Shown: piece after piece, positions 9,651 through 20,581 of the stretch
How positions within the stretch are numbered: the stretch's first letter is position 1
Layout: each line of letters starts with the position of its first letter
Program-made: the position numbers and the translations under genes
Notes under the pieces: generated by a model
The model's input: the letters and a program-made list of their open reading frames with translations, nothing else
Databases searched by the model: none
What the model was told of the DNA's origin: nothing
Source of the DNA: Symsagittifera roscoffensis
Taxonomy: Eukaryota; Xenacoelomorpha; Acoela; Convolutidae
Length of the DNA: 64,000 bases
NCBI RefSeq assembly: GCF_963678635.1
Contig: NC_087064.1
Location: 63,357,548 to 63,421,547 of the forward strand
Direction of reading: 5' to 3'

Positions 9651-10886
9651 TCGAACAAGACCTTAATAGCTTAGAATTAACCAAAAATAGATTAGAATTT
9701 AGACAAAACATTTTTAAAATGTTATACGACGATAATTTAATCGAAATGTCTCTACGACTCAATAGATCAGAGCCAATATTCCGAACGATAACAGAACTAC
9801 CCGGAATTGCAAGAAAACCTCGAACCAGAGACGACATACGACAAAGTAGAAACTTACCAAATAGTTATAAGATAGTACGGCAAAAGCCAACACAAACTTT
9901 TATATTTAGAATTTTATTAGCAATGAATTTAGATTTTCATTTGCAAACATAAAATCTTGAAGTCAATCTTCATAATCATTTCAGGCGCTAAACAAAACTA
10001 TTAATATACAATAACGATTGATAAAAAGATCTCAGATCGTTTTCCTAAAATTCTGCAGTATTATATAAAACATGTTTGGAAAATATTTATTGAAAATCAA
10101 AATAAAAATTAGTAGCATGACAATAAACTGTTAGTAATTATAAAATCATCAGTTGTCCCAGCTTCATCACCTAAAACATAACAGCAATCATAAGCTCACT
10201 AATATCATTAAAACACTAAATCTTTTTTTAAAAAATAAATTTAAATCATTTTAAACTTAAATTCACTTAATCTTAAAATCAGATCATCAAGGCTTATCCT
10301 TGGATCTTAATTAATTTTCTATTCAATTAAATTTACAAAACTTGATCATCAAGGCCTATCCTTGGATCAAAAAGAACAATTTTCTCTCCCCCACCCACTT
10401 AGCTAGTGTCTAACGACCTCAAACGTCGATTCACTATCCAACCCCTTTCAAAAAACCCAAGACTAATAGAAATTTTTGAACAAAACTAATCATTCAAATT
10501 AGGATAAACAGTGAAGAACTTCGGTTATTCATCCTTCACTTGAACCCTCCTCTTACCAGACCCAGGATAAATCGTAGACTTAGTAAGTTTAAAATAGTAT
10601 CTAACGAACTACTCGCGTTCTAATTATACCTGAACCTTGTGGATCGATTTACTATTCTCCAACCCTTGAACACAATCACTACCCTTAAGTAAGATTAAGT
10701 AAGTTAACACCTTAACTTATACTAGCCACGAGAAAGTAAAAAAATCATTCTTCGGAATCGATATACTTTTCTCTCCAACCCTGAACAAATAGACCCAGGT
10801 TAAGCTAACCAAAAAATCGTAAGGACTAACAATTTAAGAAAATAGAAATCATCTAACAACTTTTTGCATCCGTCATCCTAAACCTT
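9651..10886 (+). other. A2 leader between PBS and first gag-region ORF
   Basis: About 1.2 kb. Its first 300 bases hold a short ORF (9719-9952). Between 10280 and 10375 a hairpin-forming motif, ATCAAGGC(T/C)TATCCTTGGATC, occurs twice. Between 10420 and 10790 a module of the type TCGATTTACTATTCTCCAACCC recurs about three times in degenerate form. No other coding signal is seen. A packaging or translation-control role is possible but unsupported. Confidence 0.6.
9719..9952 (+). CDS. Short leader ORF, 77 codons (possible gag N-terminal exon)
   Basis: The ORF lies just after the primer-binding site. Its frame is open upstream of the ATG back through the PBS into the LTR end. The upstream open part and the first ~30 residues have a regular Leu/Glu/Asn pattern suggesting a coiled coil, followed by a Pro/Arg-rich stretch. 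It could encode the N-terminus of Gag joined by splicing to the ORFs at 10.9 kb, or be a leader peptide. No clear 5' splice site is seen at its end and there is no second copy in the window for comparison. Confidence 0.3.
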   Translation: MLYDDNLIEMSLRLNRSEPIFRTITELPGIARKPRTRDDIRQSRNLPNSYKIVRQKPTQTFIFRILLAMNLDFHLQT

Positions 10887-11354
10887 ATGTCATTTAAAAA
10901 TCTAGGAAACAAACAAACAATCGTTTTACACAACTGTGAAATAGATAACAAAAAATACGACCTTGTAATCACACCACACACACAAACAGTTGGATATATC
11001 AGAACAAAACGACAAACACTAAAAAGGAAAATAATAACTAAACAAAGACAAATAACACGAAAAAGATTTTCCAAAAATAGAAACGCATTTTCAGAATCAG
11101 AAGCCAGCAATTTAGACGAACTTTATAAATTAAAAGAATTTATAGATAAAAATTGCCCCATTCACGATCAATTATATTTTTCCGACTCAGAAACAACTTC
11201 AAATTCATCAAAAAGAGGAAAAAGAAGAATAAAAAAGCAATATAAACACAAACCAGTACATTTATATAATTGGAATCAACCAATTAGACATATCGATAAT
11301 TACCTATTAACAGTCATTAAACGAAAAAATGAGCCAAACACACACTCCAAGTGA
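10887..11354 (+). CDS. Basic 155-codon ORF at the start of the gag region (A2)
   Basis: The product is strongly basic, with many Lys, Arg and Asn, and has an acidic/Ser patch (FSDSETTSNSSK) before a basic run. It lies in the same frame as the downstream gag, but several stops (TGA at 11352, then TAG and TGA) separate them up to about 11366. An overlapping short frame starting ATGAGC at 11329 reads an acidic peptide (SEDSPDDDD), so the original gag may have been continuous with two compensating indels here. No family recognised. It could be the matrix-like N-terminus of Gag or a separate nucleic-acid-binding protein. Confidence 0.45.
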   Translation: MSFKNLGNKQTIVLHNCEIDNKKYDLVITPHTQTVGYIRTKRQTLKRKIITKQRQITRKRFSKNRNAFSESEASNLDELYKLKEFIDKNCPIHDQLYFSDSETTSNSSKRGKRRIKKQYKHKPVHLYNWNQPIRHIDNYLLTVIKRKNEPNTHSK

Positions 11355-11366
11355 AGATAGTCCAGA

Positions 11367-13184
11367 TGATGACGATATCTACCCAATGATAGAGGACAGC
11401 ATATACTTTGCAAGAATTTACTCCTAAATTTATTTGAACCCGGAATCAGCCCATGTAAAGCAGAGTTCCCAGATGTAAAGATCAAAAGACAAATTATTGA
11501 TCACTATCTGAAAGATATATGTAATTTGACACAACAATACGGAATCTACACCATAGAATTCAGCTCACCAAACCCGAATCACCGCAAATATGTAATTCAA
11601 ACAGACGACCTTGATTTAGAATTTTCAAAAGTATTCTCAGAATATATAAAAAGCATACAATATCATAACTCTTAAAGAGCAAACTCCATATTTACTAATG
11701 AAGTTTTTGCAATAATATATAGTTATATTTCAATATTAGAAAATGAAATCCCAATCCCAAATGTCTCACCGACAGAGACATCTAAACATATAAGGGTACG
11801 ACATGAAATCACACTATTTTCAACTTTTCTGCATATAATTAAAGAAAATTTCACTAAAGATGATGTTTCACAACATACAAAACATGACTTACAAAAAATT
11901 TTGGCATGGTTTATAATAGATTATTTCACACATAATATAGATTTAATTTCACAAGCAAGAAAAAATTTCAGACCTCAAAATTCAAACGATGATACCGCCA
12001 TCACAGAACAGTCAGACTACGTTTGGGACCCCGAATGGTCTCATTATGCATTTATAAATATCCCACAATCAATTGCAAGTCAAGCAATAAGTACAATATC
12101 TTATACAAGAGATTATGTAAGAGTAATACCATTATCCATTGATGCAACACCATTAAACTACAATACATTTTTACCCGATACGCGAAATAACAGTTTAAAT
12201 TCGACCGTCATACACAATGAAAACCTTAAGGGAACTATGAACCTCACTCAACAAGATATTCAGACACCATCACACTTCATAAATGAAGAAATTGTCCAAA
12301 CAACAACAACTACACAACAAAGTATTTCACCAATACGTCCAAATTTAACAACACCAAGAAATACAAACACTTCACTAGCACAGGTAACCTTACAATCAAC
12401 CGTTAAACCTTCGGTTTATCCAAAATATTCACAAATGGATTATCAAACATATAGACCCATGACAATACCGTCAAAAACACGCAGAACGTTCACAAGAAAC
12501 AATTTTGCGGAACACAATTATAATTACACACATTCATCAAAAACAAACTATCCCCCCCGAAAAAATAATAATAATCAGATAAGATCTCGATATTGGGATA
12601 ACCCAATGGCAACAACCAATTCAGTAAATTTTCAAACTAATTCACATCCTCCACAGGATCGTAGTGAAAATTACCCATTCTTTCAACAGAATAAAAATAA
12701 AAAGCAAGCATCTCATCAAACGGATTATTTATCCTCTGACGATGATTATTTACAACCAGATATATTTGCACCATACACTCAAGAATATCGTGGACAAGGA
12801 GTGCAAAAACCGTATACATATCATAGAATTTTTTCTCCACACCCAACAGATACACAAAATCAACAACCAATGCAAATGCAAAACCCAATTAATACACAAT
12901 CTTTTCAACCAATTCAGCCACAAAACCCAATGATTACACACTCGTATCAACCAACACAAATGCAAAATGAAATACCACTTCCATATTACCTTCAACAACA
13001 CGAAATAACAAAAAATCAACTTTCGAATTTTTCACAAATGCCAAATGCAGCAGAATCATTACAAATGACAATGAATCCATACCTTATGGGTGGATCATCA
13101 ATAACATCAAACAAACCATTAATGATATGTAGAAGATTATTTAAATGCAGTAACAGCAAATTTAATTTTAAATATAGGACCTGA
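11367..13184 (+). pseudogene. gag: gag, N-terminal and central part, interrupted by TAA
   Basis: One frame runs from 11367 to 13184 with a single in-frame TAA at 11673-11675; sequence on both sides has coding character, so the stop looks like a mutation. After it, residues encoded from 11676 include hydrophobic helices (IFTNEVFAIIYSYISILE) and then a long Gln/Asn/Thr/Pro-rich region (about 12200-13080) with repeated QPIQPQNPM-like units. The frame ends at 13184, but the capsid domain continues in the +1 frame at 13126, so a one-base change near 13123 has split gag. Role: structural protein of the intracellular particle. No ATG start is visible downstream of the TAA; the first Met-like codon of the later part is TTG. 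Confidence 0.65.
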
Positions 13185-16100
13185 ACCAATTAATACGCCA
13201 CTACATCAAAACTGGATACATCGACGCACAGCGTTGATACAGACAACCTTAGACGGCGCAGCCCAAAAATGGTTTTCAGTATTGCCTATAGAAATAAAAT
13301 CAAATTGGAAAAGATTTACACAAGAATTTTCAAAAATGTTTGACTCCGAAAGAAACAAACAACAACAAAGAGTTTTATGTAATGAAATTCGCAGATTACC
13401 AAATGAAACCATCAAACAATTAGCAGTACGTATCGAAACACTAGTTCGAAAAGCATATTCATTAAATACACACGACTATAAAAACAAAAAAATGACAGAA
13501 ATCCAAATGATGACCTTAACACCTCAATTAAGGAAAATAGCAATAAAAAAGAGAGCATCCCATCCCTCCTCAATTCGAGAGCCCGATTTAGATTTTAGAA
13601 AACTAGTAGACAAACTAGAGCAAGCGGAAATCACAATGAAACTTGAAGAAACAGAAAATCTGAAATTACAATATATTAATCGAATTGAAACAAACACCAC
13701 AAATATCAACAATATACAAGAATCAGATACAGACCTCGTTGAAAAAATCACTGAAATACTCAATATTTATGAAAAACACCCAAACTTTAAAGGCGAACCA
13801 TCTTTCAAAAAATGGTGTAATTATTGCCGACGATACGGACATAGTATTTCTGAATGTAGACAAAAACAACAGGACAATCAAAACAAACCTCAAAAATATA
13901 AAGAACCAAATAAATCATTCTATCAGTACATGAAAAAAGATCAAAATCTACCGAACAAAAATGTATACAGCAACAACAGTTCAAGAAAACCACTTCCGAA
14001 CAATACCAATTACACGAGAACTCAATCACCATTTAACTCAAGTTATAGAGGAAGATCACCAGAACGAAGAAATACACAAAATTCGTCACAAAATCATTAC
14101 AATAGACCAAATAGTCGAAATAACTACTCCAGATCAAATTCGACTACAACACAATTTGTTTCTAGATCTAATTCCCAATCAAGGAATAATTACTATCCAA
14201 ACAATCAGTCACGAAACTCATCATACAATAGAAATAGAAACTACTCCAATAATCGAAATAGAAGTTATTCAAACAATCGAAACCAGAATTACCCGAACAA
14301 TCGATCAAGGAATAACTCATATAATAGATCAAACTATAACAGACCAAACAATAATTATCAAAACAGATCACAAAATAATTCACAAAATCGACATTCAAGT
14401 TATAATAATCGTTATAGAAATTATTCCCAATCACCACACAGGAATAATAACCATTATAATAATTCTAACAATCGCCATAGAAGTAGTACACCTAAACATC
14501 AAAGACATATTAATCAAGTACAATCAAATCCAGAAACAACATCAGACCCCCCAGGTATTGATGACACAGGAAATAACGAACTACAACTAAATCAAATAAA
14601 CTGTGAATCATCAGATTCAGAAAGTGATACAGAAAACACTATCTCCATAAATATGATAGCAGTCGAAAATGACTACGAACCTATTATATATGAACAACCT
14701 TTTTCATCACATATATATGAAAATCAATTAGAACTCCTTCACAATTATTATATTGAACCCATCCATTCTACACAAACGGCACAAGAAACTAACGAAATCA
14801 ACACTACAAATCAATCCAATGAAAATAATAAAACAAAATGCTTGAATACAAATCACATCTATCAAAATATACAAAAAGAACAACCCAAAGAAAAAATTTG
14901 GACAATACCATTTCTTTTAGAAAGTCCAAGAAACAAAGAATTTCAACCACCAGATCTTGAAATTGATTTTTTAATTGATTCAGGAGCAGAATCAAACATA
15001 ATAAACATTCCCACATGGAATGAGATAAAATCATTACACCCAAAACTAACGCCTCTTGAAAACTCCAGTAAACTAGCAACAGCACAAGGATCAACATTGG
15101 TAAACTATGGAAAAATGCAATTATTTCTTCTCCCCACAAGAACAATAGAGCAAAATAAAATTTTAAATAAACCATTTAAACAAATATTCCATATCACTGA
15201 TATTAAACACAATATTATTGGAATACCATTTATCTCTAAATATATACCAACAATCAACATTTTGAATAGTAAAATACTAATCAAAGATAAATACACAAAA
15301 ACAAAAGACACATCCCTAACATTTTTTCAAAGATTAAATAAACAACCACCATTCTTTTCAAAATTTTATCCGATATATAATCAACAAAGAAAACACCTGA
15401 AACCACTATCAGGAAACATATATAATTTTTCAATAAAACAAGTTCACCAATATGATAAAAAACAAAATAAACAACAACTCTATATGTCAGATTTTGAATT
15501 CAAACCTATCCATAAGTTTTTCAAAATCACAATCTCATCCATAAAATATTTGAAAAACTCGAATTCAGATATTATTTCTCTACATGTATACAACAATACA
15601 CCCTATCAAATAACATTACCTTTAGGACTTTTAGGCTATTGCGAAACCAACGCTACGATATCACCAATACGCGAAAAAGCATACCGCGTAAATAATATAC
15701 TCCAATTATTAGATATTTGTCAATCCACAATTCTTAATGAAGAATTATCCATAAATAATATAATAAGTAATGAAAAAAGAAATACAGATTATTTCACAAA
15801 AACCCCATATTTCAAACCTACATTCAACATAAATAACTATACAGAGAATCAACAGAAATTTTTAACAATGTTTAACTTCCAACATTCACAAATAACACAA
15901 GACGCATTTGATAAATTAGCCAAACAGCTAATAAAATATTCATCAGTCTATGCAACATCCAAATTTGATGTTGGCAAAATCAGCTCATCACTACATCTCC
16001 CATTAAAACCTGACGCAGTTTTCAAAAAACAAAGAGCAAGTAAAGTACCAATTCACTTACACGATAAAGTAAACAGATTACTCGATATTTTAGAACAATA

Positions 16101-18447
16101 CAAAATTATATCACCGCTAAACAAAGAAGAACAACCAAACGGTAACACATTTATCAACCCTGTTATCATCCTAGCAAAAGGAGAATCATTAAAAATAGTT
16201 CTAGACGCTAGATATCTTAATTCACTAATAGACGAATCAAAATGCAATTGGCCTATTGAACCTATACAAGTTATTTTAACAAAAATAAATGGAAAATACT
16301 TTACAACCGCAGATATGAATAGTGCATACAATCAAATGCCACTAGATGAACAATCGCGACGCTTAACACAATTTGTTATTGGAAATCAACAATATGAATT
16401 CAACCGCCTATTCTATGGAATATCCATAGGACCAGCAGCATTTTCAGCTTTTATGAGCAAAATTTTTAGACCACTAATACTCAAGAAAAACGCAATCACC
16501 TATTTAGACGATGTTTTTATGCAATCACAGACAAAAGAAGAAATGTTCAATGTTTTAGAAAACTATCACAAAATACTTCAGAACGAAAATCTGAAGGCCG
16601 CCCCCGATAAATCACACTTCTTTTTAACACGAGTTAAATTCTTAGGACACAATATAGAAAGAAAAACAATCACTCCATTAAAATCACGCATTGATGCTAT
16701 TCAAAAGCTCCAACTACCAACAAACAAAAAGAAAATCCAAGAATTCCTTGGAATGTTAAATTTTTTAAGCAAATATGTCTATAAAATGCAATTATACCTC
16801 AGACCATTCTATAATATACTTAGACAACAAAATAATTTTGAATGGAACACAGAACATCAAGCACGATTTGAAGAAATTAAAAAACTCCTAACTGAACAAA
16901 TTTCGAATACAATTCCAGATCCAAATCAACCATTCTATGCAATGTGCGATGCTTCGAATTTTGGCATCGGCGCAGCATTATTACAATCACACAATGGCAC
17001 AAACAAAATGAATCTTATATCAGCAAATTCTCGATTATTCACTCAAGCAGAGCTACGACTCTCAACTCTAATGAGAGAATGTACAGCCATAATATATACA
17101 CTTACAGAATATGAATTTCTGATACTTGGATTAAAACATCCAACAGTTCTATTCACAGATCACAAACCAATCATTTTTCTCTTTACACAAAAATCTAATC
17201 CAAATCACCGAGTTTATAGATTTCAACTAATTCTAATGAAATTTCCGAACTTACATATAGTTTGGACAGCAGGAAAGAATCTTGCATTACCAGACACTTT
17301 AAGTCGAAATACACCACCTGAATTACTTACACGTAAAACTACAGTAGAAATACCCAAAAATATAAAATTCTACCTTGCAGAAAACGAAACATCACCCCGA
17401 CTAGAATGCAAATATGCAGTAAAAACTAACGTTGAACAATCACAGATAAGCAATCTACAACACTTCCCACTTTATTTAGATTGCCAAAATAACCACTACG
17501 AAGTTGATCTACTAGGAACATCAACTTTCAAACCAATTCCATACTCACAATGGATAAAAAATAACACCCAACAAAAAAGAGTAAAACAACACCCGCATAA
17601 AAAAGACCTTTTTCCATTAATTGAAAAAGAAAATCTAACTGATAAAATAAATTTATCAGGACCACAAACAAACGATTCAAAATACACACTAAATCAAGTT
17701 TTTGACCTCCATGACCCACTTGATACAATTCCTTTATCTAAATTAGAAATAGAAAACATTTTTCTCCCCCCAACAGATAAAATTACAATTAATACTTTGA
17801 AACAATATCAAAATCTTGACCCAGTAATTAGACAACTAAAATCATGGCACAAATATAAAACTAAACCCGTCAAAGCAGATACAACTATTTTAGGAAATAA
17901 AACACTCCTCCGATATTTTCGAAAATTTAATAATACAACAATTAACGAAAACACAGACCTTCTAGAATACAAATTAAATGAATCTACGGTTCCCTGCCTC
18001 CCTCTAAGTATGATTCTTATAGCTTTTAATATTTCACAAACACAAAACATTAAAGGACACTCTGGATCAGAGAAAACATATTCAAATTTCCCAAAAGAAT
18101 ACGCACTACGCGAGCTAACTCAATTATATTCGTTCACAGGTTTAAAAATTATTCAAAATAACCCACATACGAAGAATAAAACAAAGGAACAACATGACAT
18201 TCATCTCGAGAACCAAAATAAAAAATCAACTATAACGAAAAACAATACAAAAAAGCTAGATCAAAATATACCTCAAAAAGAAAGAAAAAATAGAAAATTG
18301 ACAGAAAAAATAATACCCCAAGAACAAATCGACAAATCAGAACATAGAGAGTCATCACGACTTAGAAATCAACCACGTAAAAACTATAAAACATTCATTC
18401 CACAATCTAAAATATTAAAGAAAATCGAATTTCAAAAACAGCTTTAA
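13126..18447 (+). pseudogene. pol: gag capsid, nucleocapsid, protease, RT, RNase H; integrase core deleted
   Basis: A frame of about 1,770 codons is open from 13126, without an ATG at its head because it continues gag. In order: a Retrotrans_gag-like capsid segment (13230-13600, TTLDGAAQKWF); a CCHC knuckle CNYCRRYGHSISEC near 13815-13857; an Asn/Ser/Arg/Tyr/Gln-rich region (about 13950-14500); an aspartic protease with IDSGAESN near 14975; reverse transcriptase with YLDD at 16501-16512; RNase H with CDAS near 16945 and FTDHKP near 17155. After the first half of the integrase zinc region (GHSGSEKTY, 18054-18083) the sequence passes directly to the C-terminal end (PKEYALRELTQLY), so the second zinc pair and the whole DDE core are missing. 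Gag and Pol appear to be one fused frame in this family, apart from the break at 13123. Confidence 0.85.
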
Positions 18448-19040
18448 TTTTATATTTATGATTTTTTGCACCTCTGAAACATTTTGAACTTTCATTTTTC
18501 AAAATAACATGCTGACAAACAAGCAACGATTCTAGTTCAAAATTAGCCAATAGGATTCATCCAATCCGTTACCTTCTCTAACTCTAACACAAACCAACTA
18601 GACGAACGATATTAAACTCCAGGCATATCTATAACTATAACTTTGCGACCTCCAGGTCAAAAATAAGCAAACCACTCCAACTTGACAACTAAAATAAATA
18701 TCACCATAATATCATAACCCTCCCTTATCTAATAACCCAAAGATCAACAATATTTCCCCAACTCCGATCTCAAATACCCCCCAAACAAATATGTTAAATT
18801 AGCCTAAAGTAAAAAAACGACCATTTTAATTAGCCTAAAGTATAAAAATCTCAAAAATACCCCAGATCACTTGACAAATAAAAATAAAGACAAAGAAGAC
18901 CTCCCGATCACCATAAAATTCGCCCCCAACAATTTTTCACAAAACTCAACCCACTTGTCAAAAAACCAATAAATAATCCGACCACACTTGAAAATTGCCC
19001 AAAACACCAAAAAATATTCGATCGAGAAGCCATTTCTTAA
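18448..19040 (+). other. Non-coding spacer between pol and the accessory ORFs (A2)
   Basis: About 590 bp without coding signal. AATTAGCCTAAAGTA is repeated near 18797 and 18832. In errantivirus-like elements env is made from a spliced mRNA, so 3' splice sites may lie here, but I cannot single one out. Confidence 0.55.
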
Positions 19041-19271
19041 ATGCTCTTCTCTCGACCAGTCAACATAATTCTTAACATTCTCATTAACTTTTTAACGATA
19101 TTTAAACTTTTAATCATATTTCTTTTTGATACCTTTGAATCTTTTGTAATAATCTTAATCATTTTTTGCAATATTTTTTTAATTTTCTATTCCATATTTG
19201 AACTATACCTCCAACTTTCAAAAGCTATTGACTATATCCACAGGTACGATTCACAAAACTTATCTAAATGA
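19041..19271 (+). CDS. Small hydrophobic ORF 1, 76 codons
   Basis: The product is nearly all Ile, Leu and Phe over residues 8-60, with two likely membrane helices and a polar C-terminus (HRYDSQNLSK). Its stop overlaps the next start as ATGA (19268-19271), the same junction type as env/ORF4. It could be a viroporin-like or membrane-anchoring accessory protein. There is no second copy in the window to test conservation, and AT-rich DNA gives hydrophobic ORFs by chance, so confidence is moderate. Confidence 0.4.
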   Translation: MLFSRPVNIILNILINFLTIFKLLIIFLFDTFESFVIILIIFCNIFLIFYSIFELYLQLSKAIDYIHRYDSQNLSK

Positions 19272-19456
19272 TACGAACCATTTTTAGTAGAACAGATATT
19301 TTTTTACTATTTGTAATTTTTATAACATTTCTATCATCCCTCATCTTGACAATATGCAAATGTATAAAGAAAGCAATCATCACATTCGCCCTAGCAACAA
19401 TCCTCCTAATTCTTTTTCTAGAAGAATACTATAATAAACATAGATTTTTCCACTAA
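19268..19456 (+). CDS. Small hydrophobic ORF 2, 62 codons
   Basis: It overlaps the preceding ORF by ATGA. Two hydrophobic helices (about residues 11-28 and 34-50) are separated by a Cys/Lys loop (ICKCIKKA). It is in the same frame as ORFX, from which it is separated by two TAA codons (19454 and 19466). It may be an independent small membrane protein or, in an intact copy, an N-terminal membrane anchor of ORFX. The second reading would need stop readthrough or mutation. Confidence 0.4.
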   Translation: MIRTIFSRTDIFLLFVIFITFLSSLILTICKCIKKAIITFALATILLILFLEEYYNKHRFFH

Positions 19457-19468
19457 AAGAATAAATAA

Positions 19469-20581
19469 AAAACCATCAAAATTGCTAACCAACAATCACT
19501 CAGTCAGTCTTCACCGACATCATCTCAAGATAACCCAACACCATCTTCAACTACCCAAAACCCCCAAACATCCACACGAATTTCCTTTCAAGATAACCCA
19601 TATACCTTTGAAGAACGACACGCTCGCTTATCTGAACCACTAGAACCAGTTCAACGACAAGCACCTCTAAGCGAACCAACATATAACTTATACCCAACAC
19701 TGTACAGTCAAAACCAAAGTCAAAACCAAAATACAGTCGAAATAAATAGACAAATTATACATCCTCGACGAAACAGAAATTTTCAAACTCCCCGAGTTCA
19801 TTTTGATATACCTCAATCCCCATCACAAAGTACTCCAGAAAACCCCATTGGTATATTACCAGAAACTCCTACGCTTCTTTCACAACGTAGCACTTCAAGC
19901 CTACCCTCAGATTACTTAGGTTCAACACCAACATCTGAACAAATTCGTGAAAACCCTTTTAACCCCACAAACCAAACATCACGACTACCATATTGGCCAA
20001 CACATTCATTCACACAAGGCGAACCAAATTTATTCAATGATCCAATAGATATTTCTACGGATACAACAACATCCTCATCACTACCAGAAACATTATCACT
20101 ACCATCAACACCATCAATAAGCCAGATTTCACCACCACCTTTTAACTTAAATTTCCCAAATAACCTCGACGCTAGATATCGAGAACAATCATCAACAAAT
20201 ATTCCTTTAAGACTAGACTGGAATACATTCACAGCACCTCCACCATTATTTGGACAACACCCAGAAAGTAACCGACTCCACAACTGGGCACTAAATAGAC
20301 TACAATATAGACAAGACATTCACGAAGACATTCGTGATCATAACATCCAAATACTCCAACAAAATAGTCTACAATTAAAATTTGAAATCACGGTTAAATT
20401 AAACAGCATTACTCAACATCCCTATCCATTAAACCCACCAAATATAACAGCTCAATCCCTACCACCACCATTTATAACAACTGAAGTGATATACAAATTC
20501 GACAGATATACCAAAAAGACAATTGGTTACATCACATTTTATAACCCATACTCAGGATTGTCATACACATGTATATTCTAA
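19469..20581 (+). CDS. ORFX: 370-codon open frame without ATG, Pro/Ser/Thr/Gln-rich
   Basis: The frame is open from the TAA at 19466 to the TAA at 20579 and has no in-frame ATG, so it is easily missed. The first ~270 residues are rich in Pro, Ser, Thr and Gln (for example YSQNQSQNQN) and contain YPTL near 19690, which resembles an ALIX-binding late motif. The last ~80 residues look folded (LQLKFEITVKLNS, then GYITFYNPYSGLSY). It overlaps the env start by 13 nt. Expression probably needs splicing that supplies a start codon. A run of 370 codons without a stop in AT-rich DNA is unlikely by chance. Function unknown; a Gag-like, matrix-like or Env-associated role are possible. Confidence 0.55.
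   Translation, partial: KTIKIANQQSLSQSSPTSSQDNPTPSSTTQNPQTSTRISFQDNPYTFEERHARLSEPLEPVQRQAPLSEPTYNLYPTLYSQNQSQNQNTVEINRQIIHPRRNRNFQTPRVHFDIPQSPSQSTPENPIGILPETPTLLSQRSTSSLPSDYLGSTPTSEQIRENPFNPTNQTSRLPYWPTHSFTQGEPNLFNDPIDISTDTTTSSSLPETLSLPSTPSISQISPPPFNLNFPNNLDARYREQSSTNIPLRLDWNTFTAPPPLFGQHPESNRLHNWALNRLQYRQDIHEDIRDHNIQILQQNSLQLKFEITVKLNSITQHPYPLNPPNITAQSLPPPFITTEVIYKFDRYTKKTIGYITFYNPYSGLSYTCIF

Noticed and set aside
13961-14590. 209-codon + strand ORF in another frame of A2 pol
   Set aside because: It is an Ile/Thr/His-rich shadow of the Asn/Ser-rich repeat region, produced by low-complexity codons.
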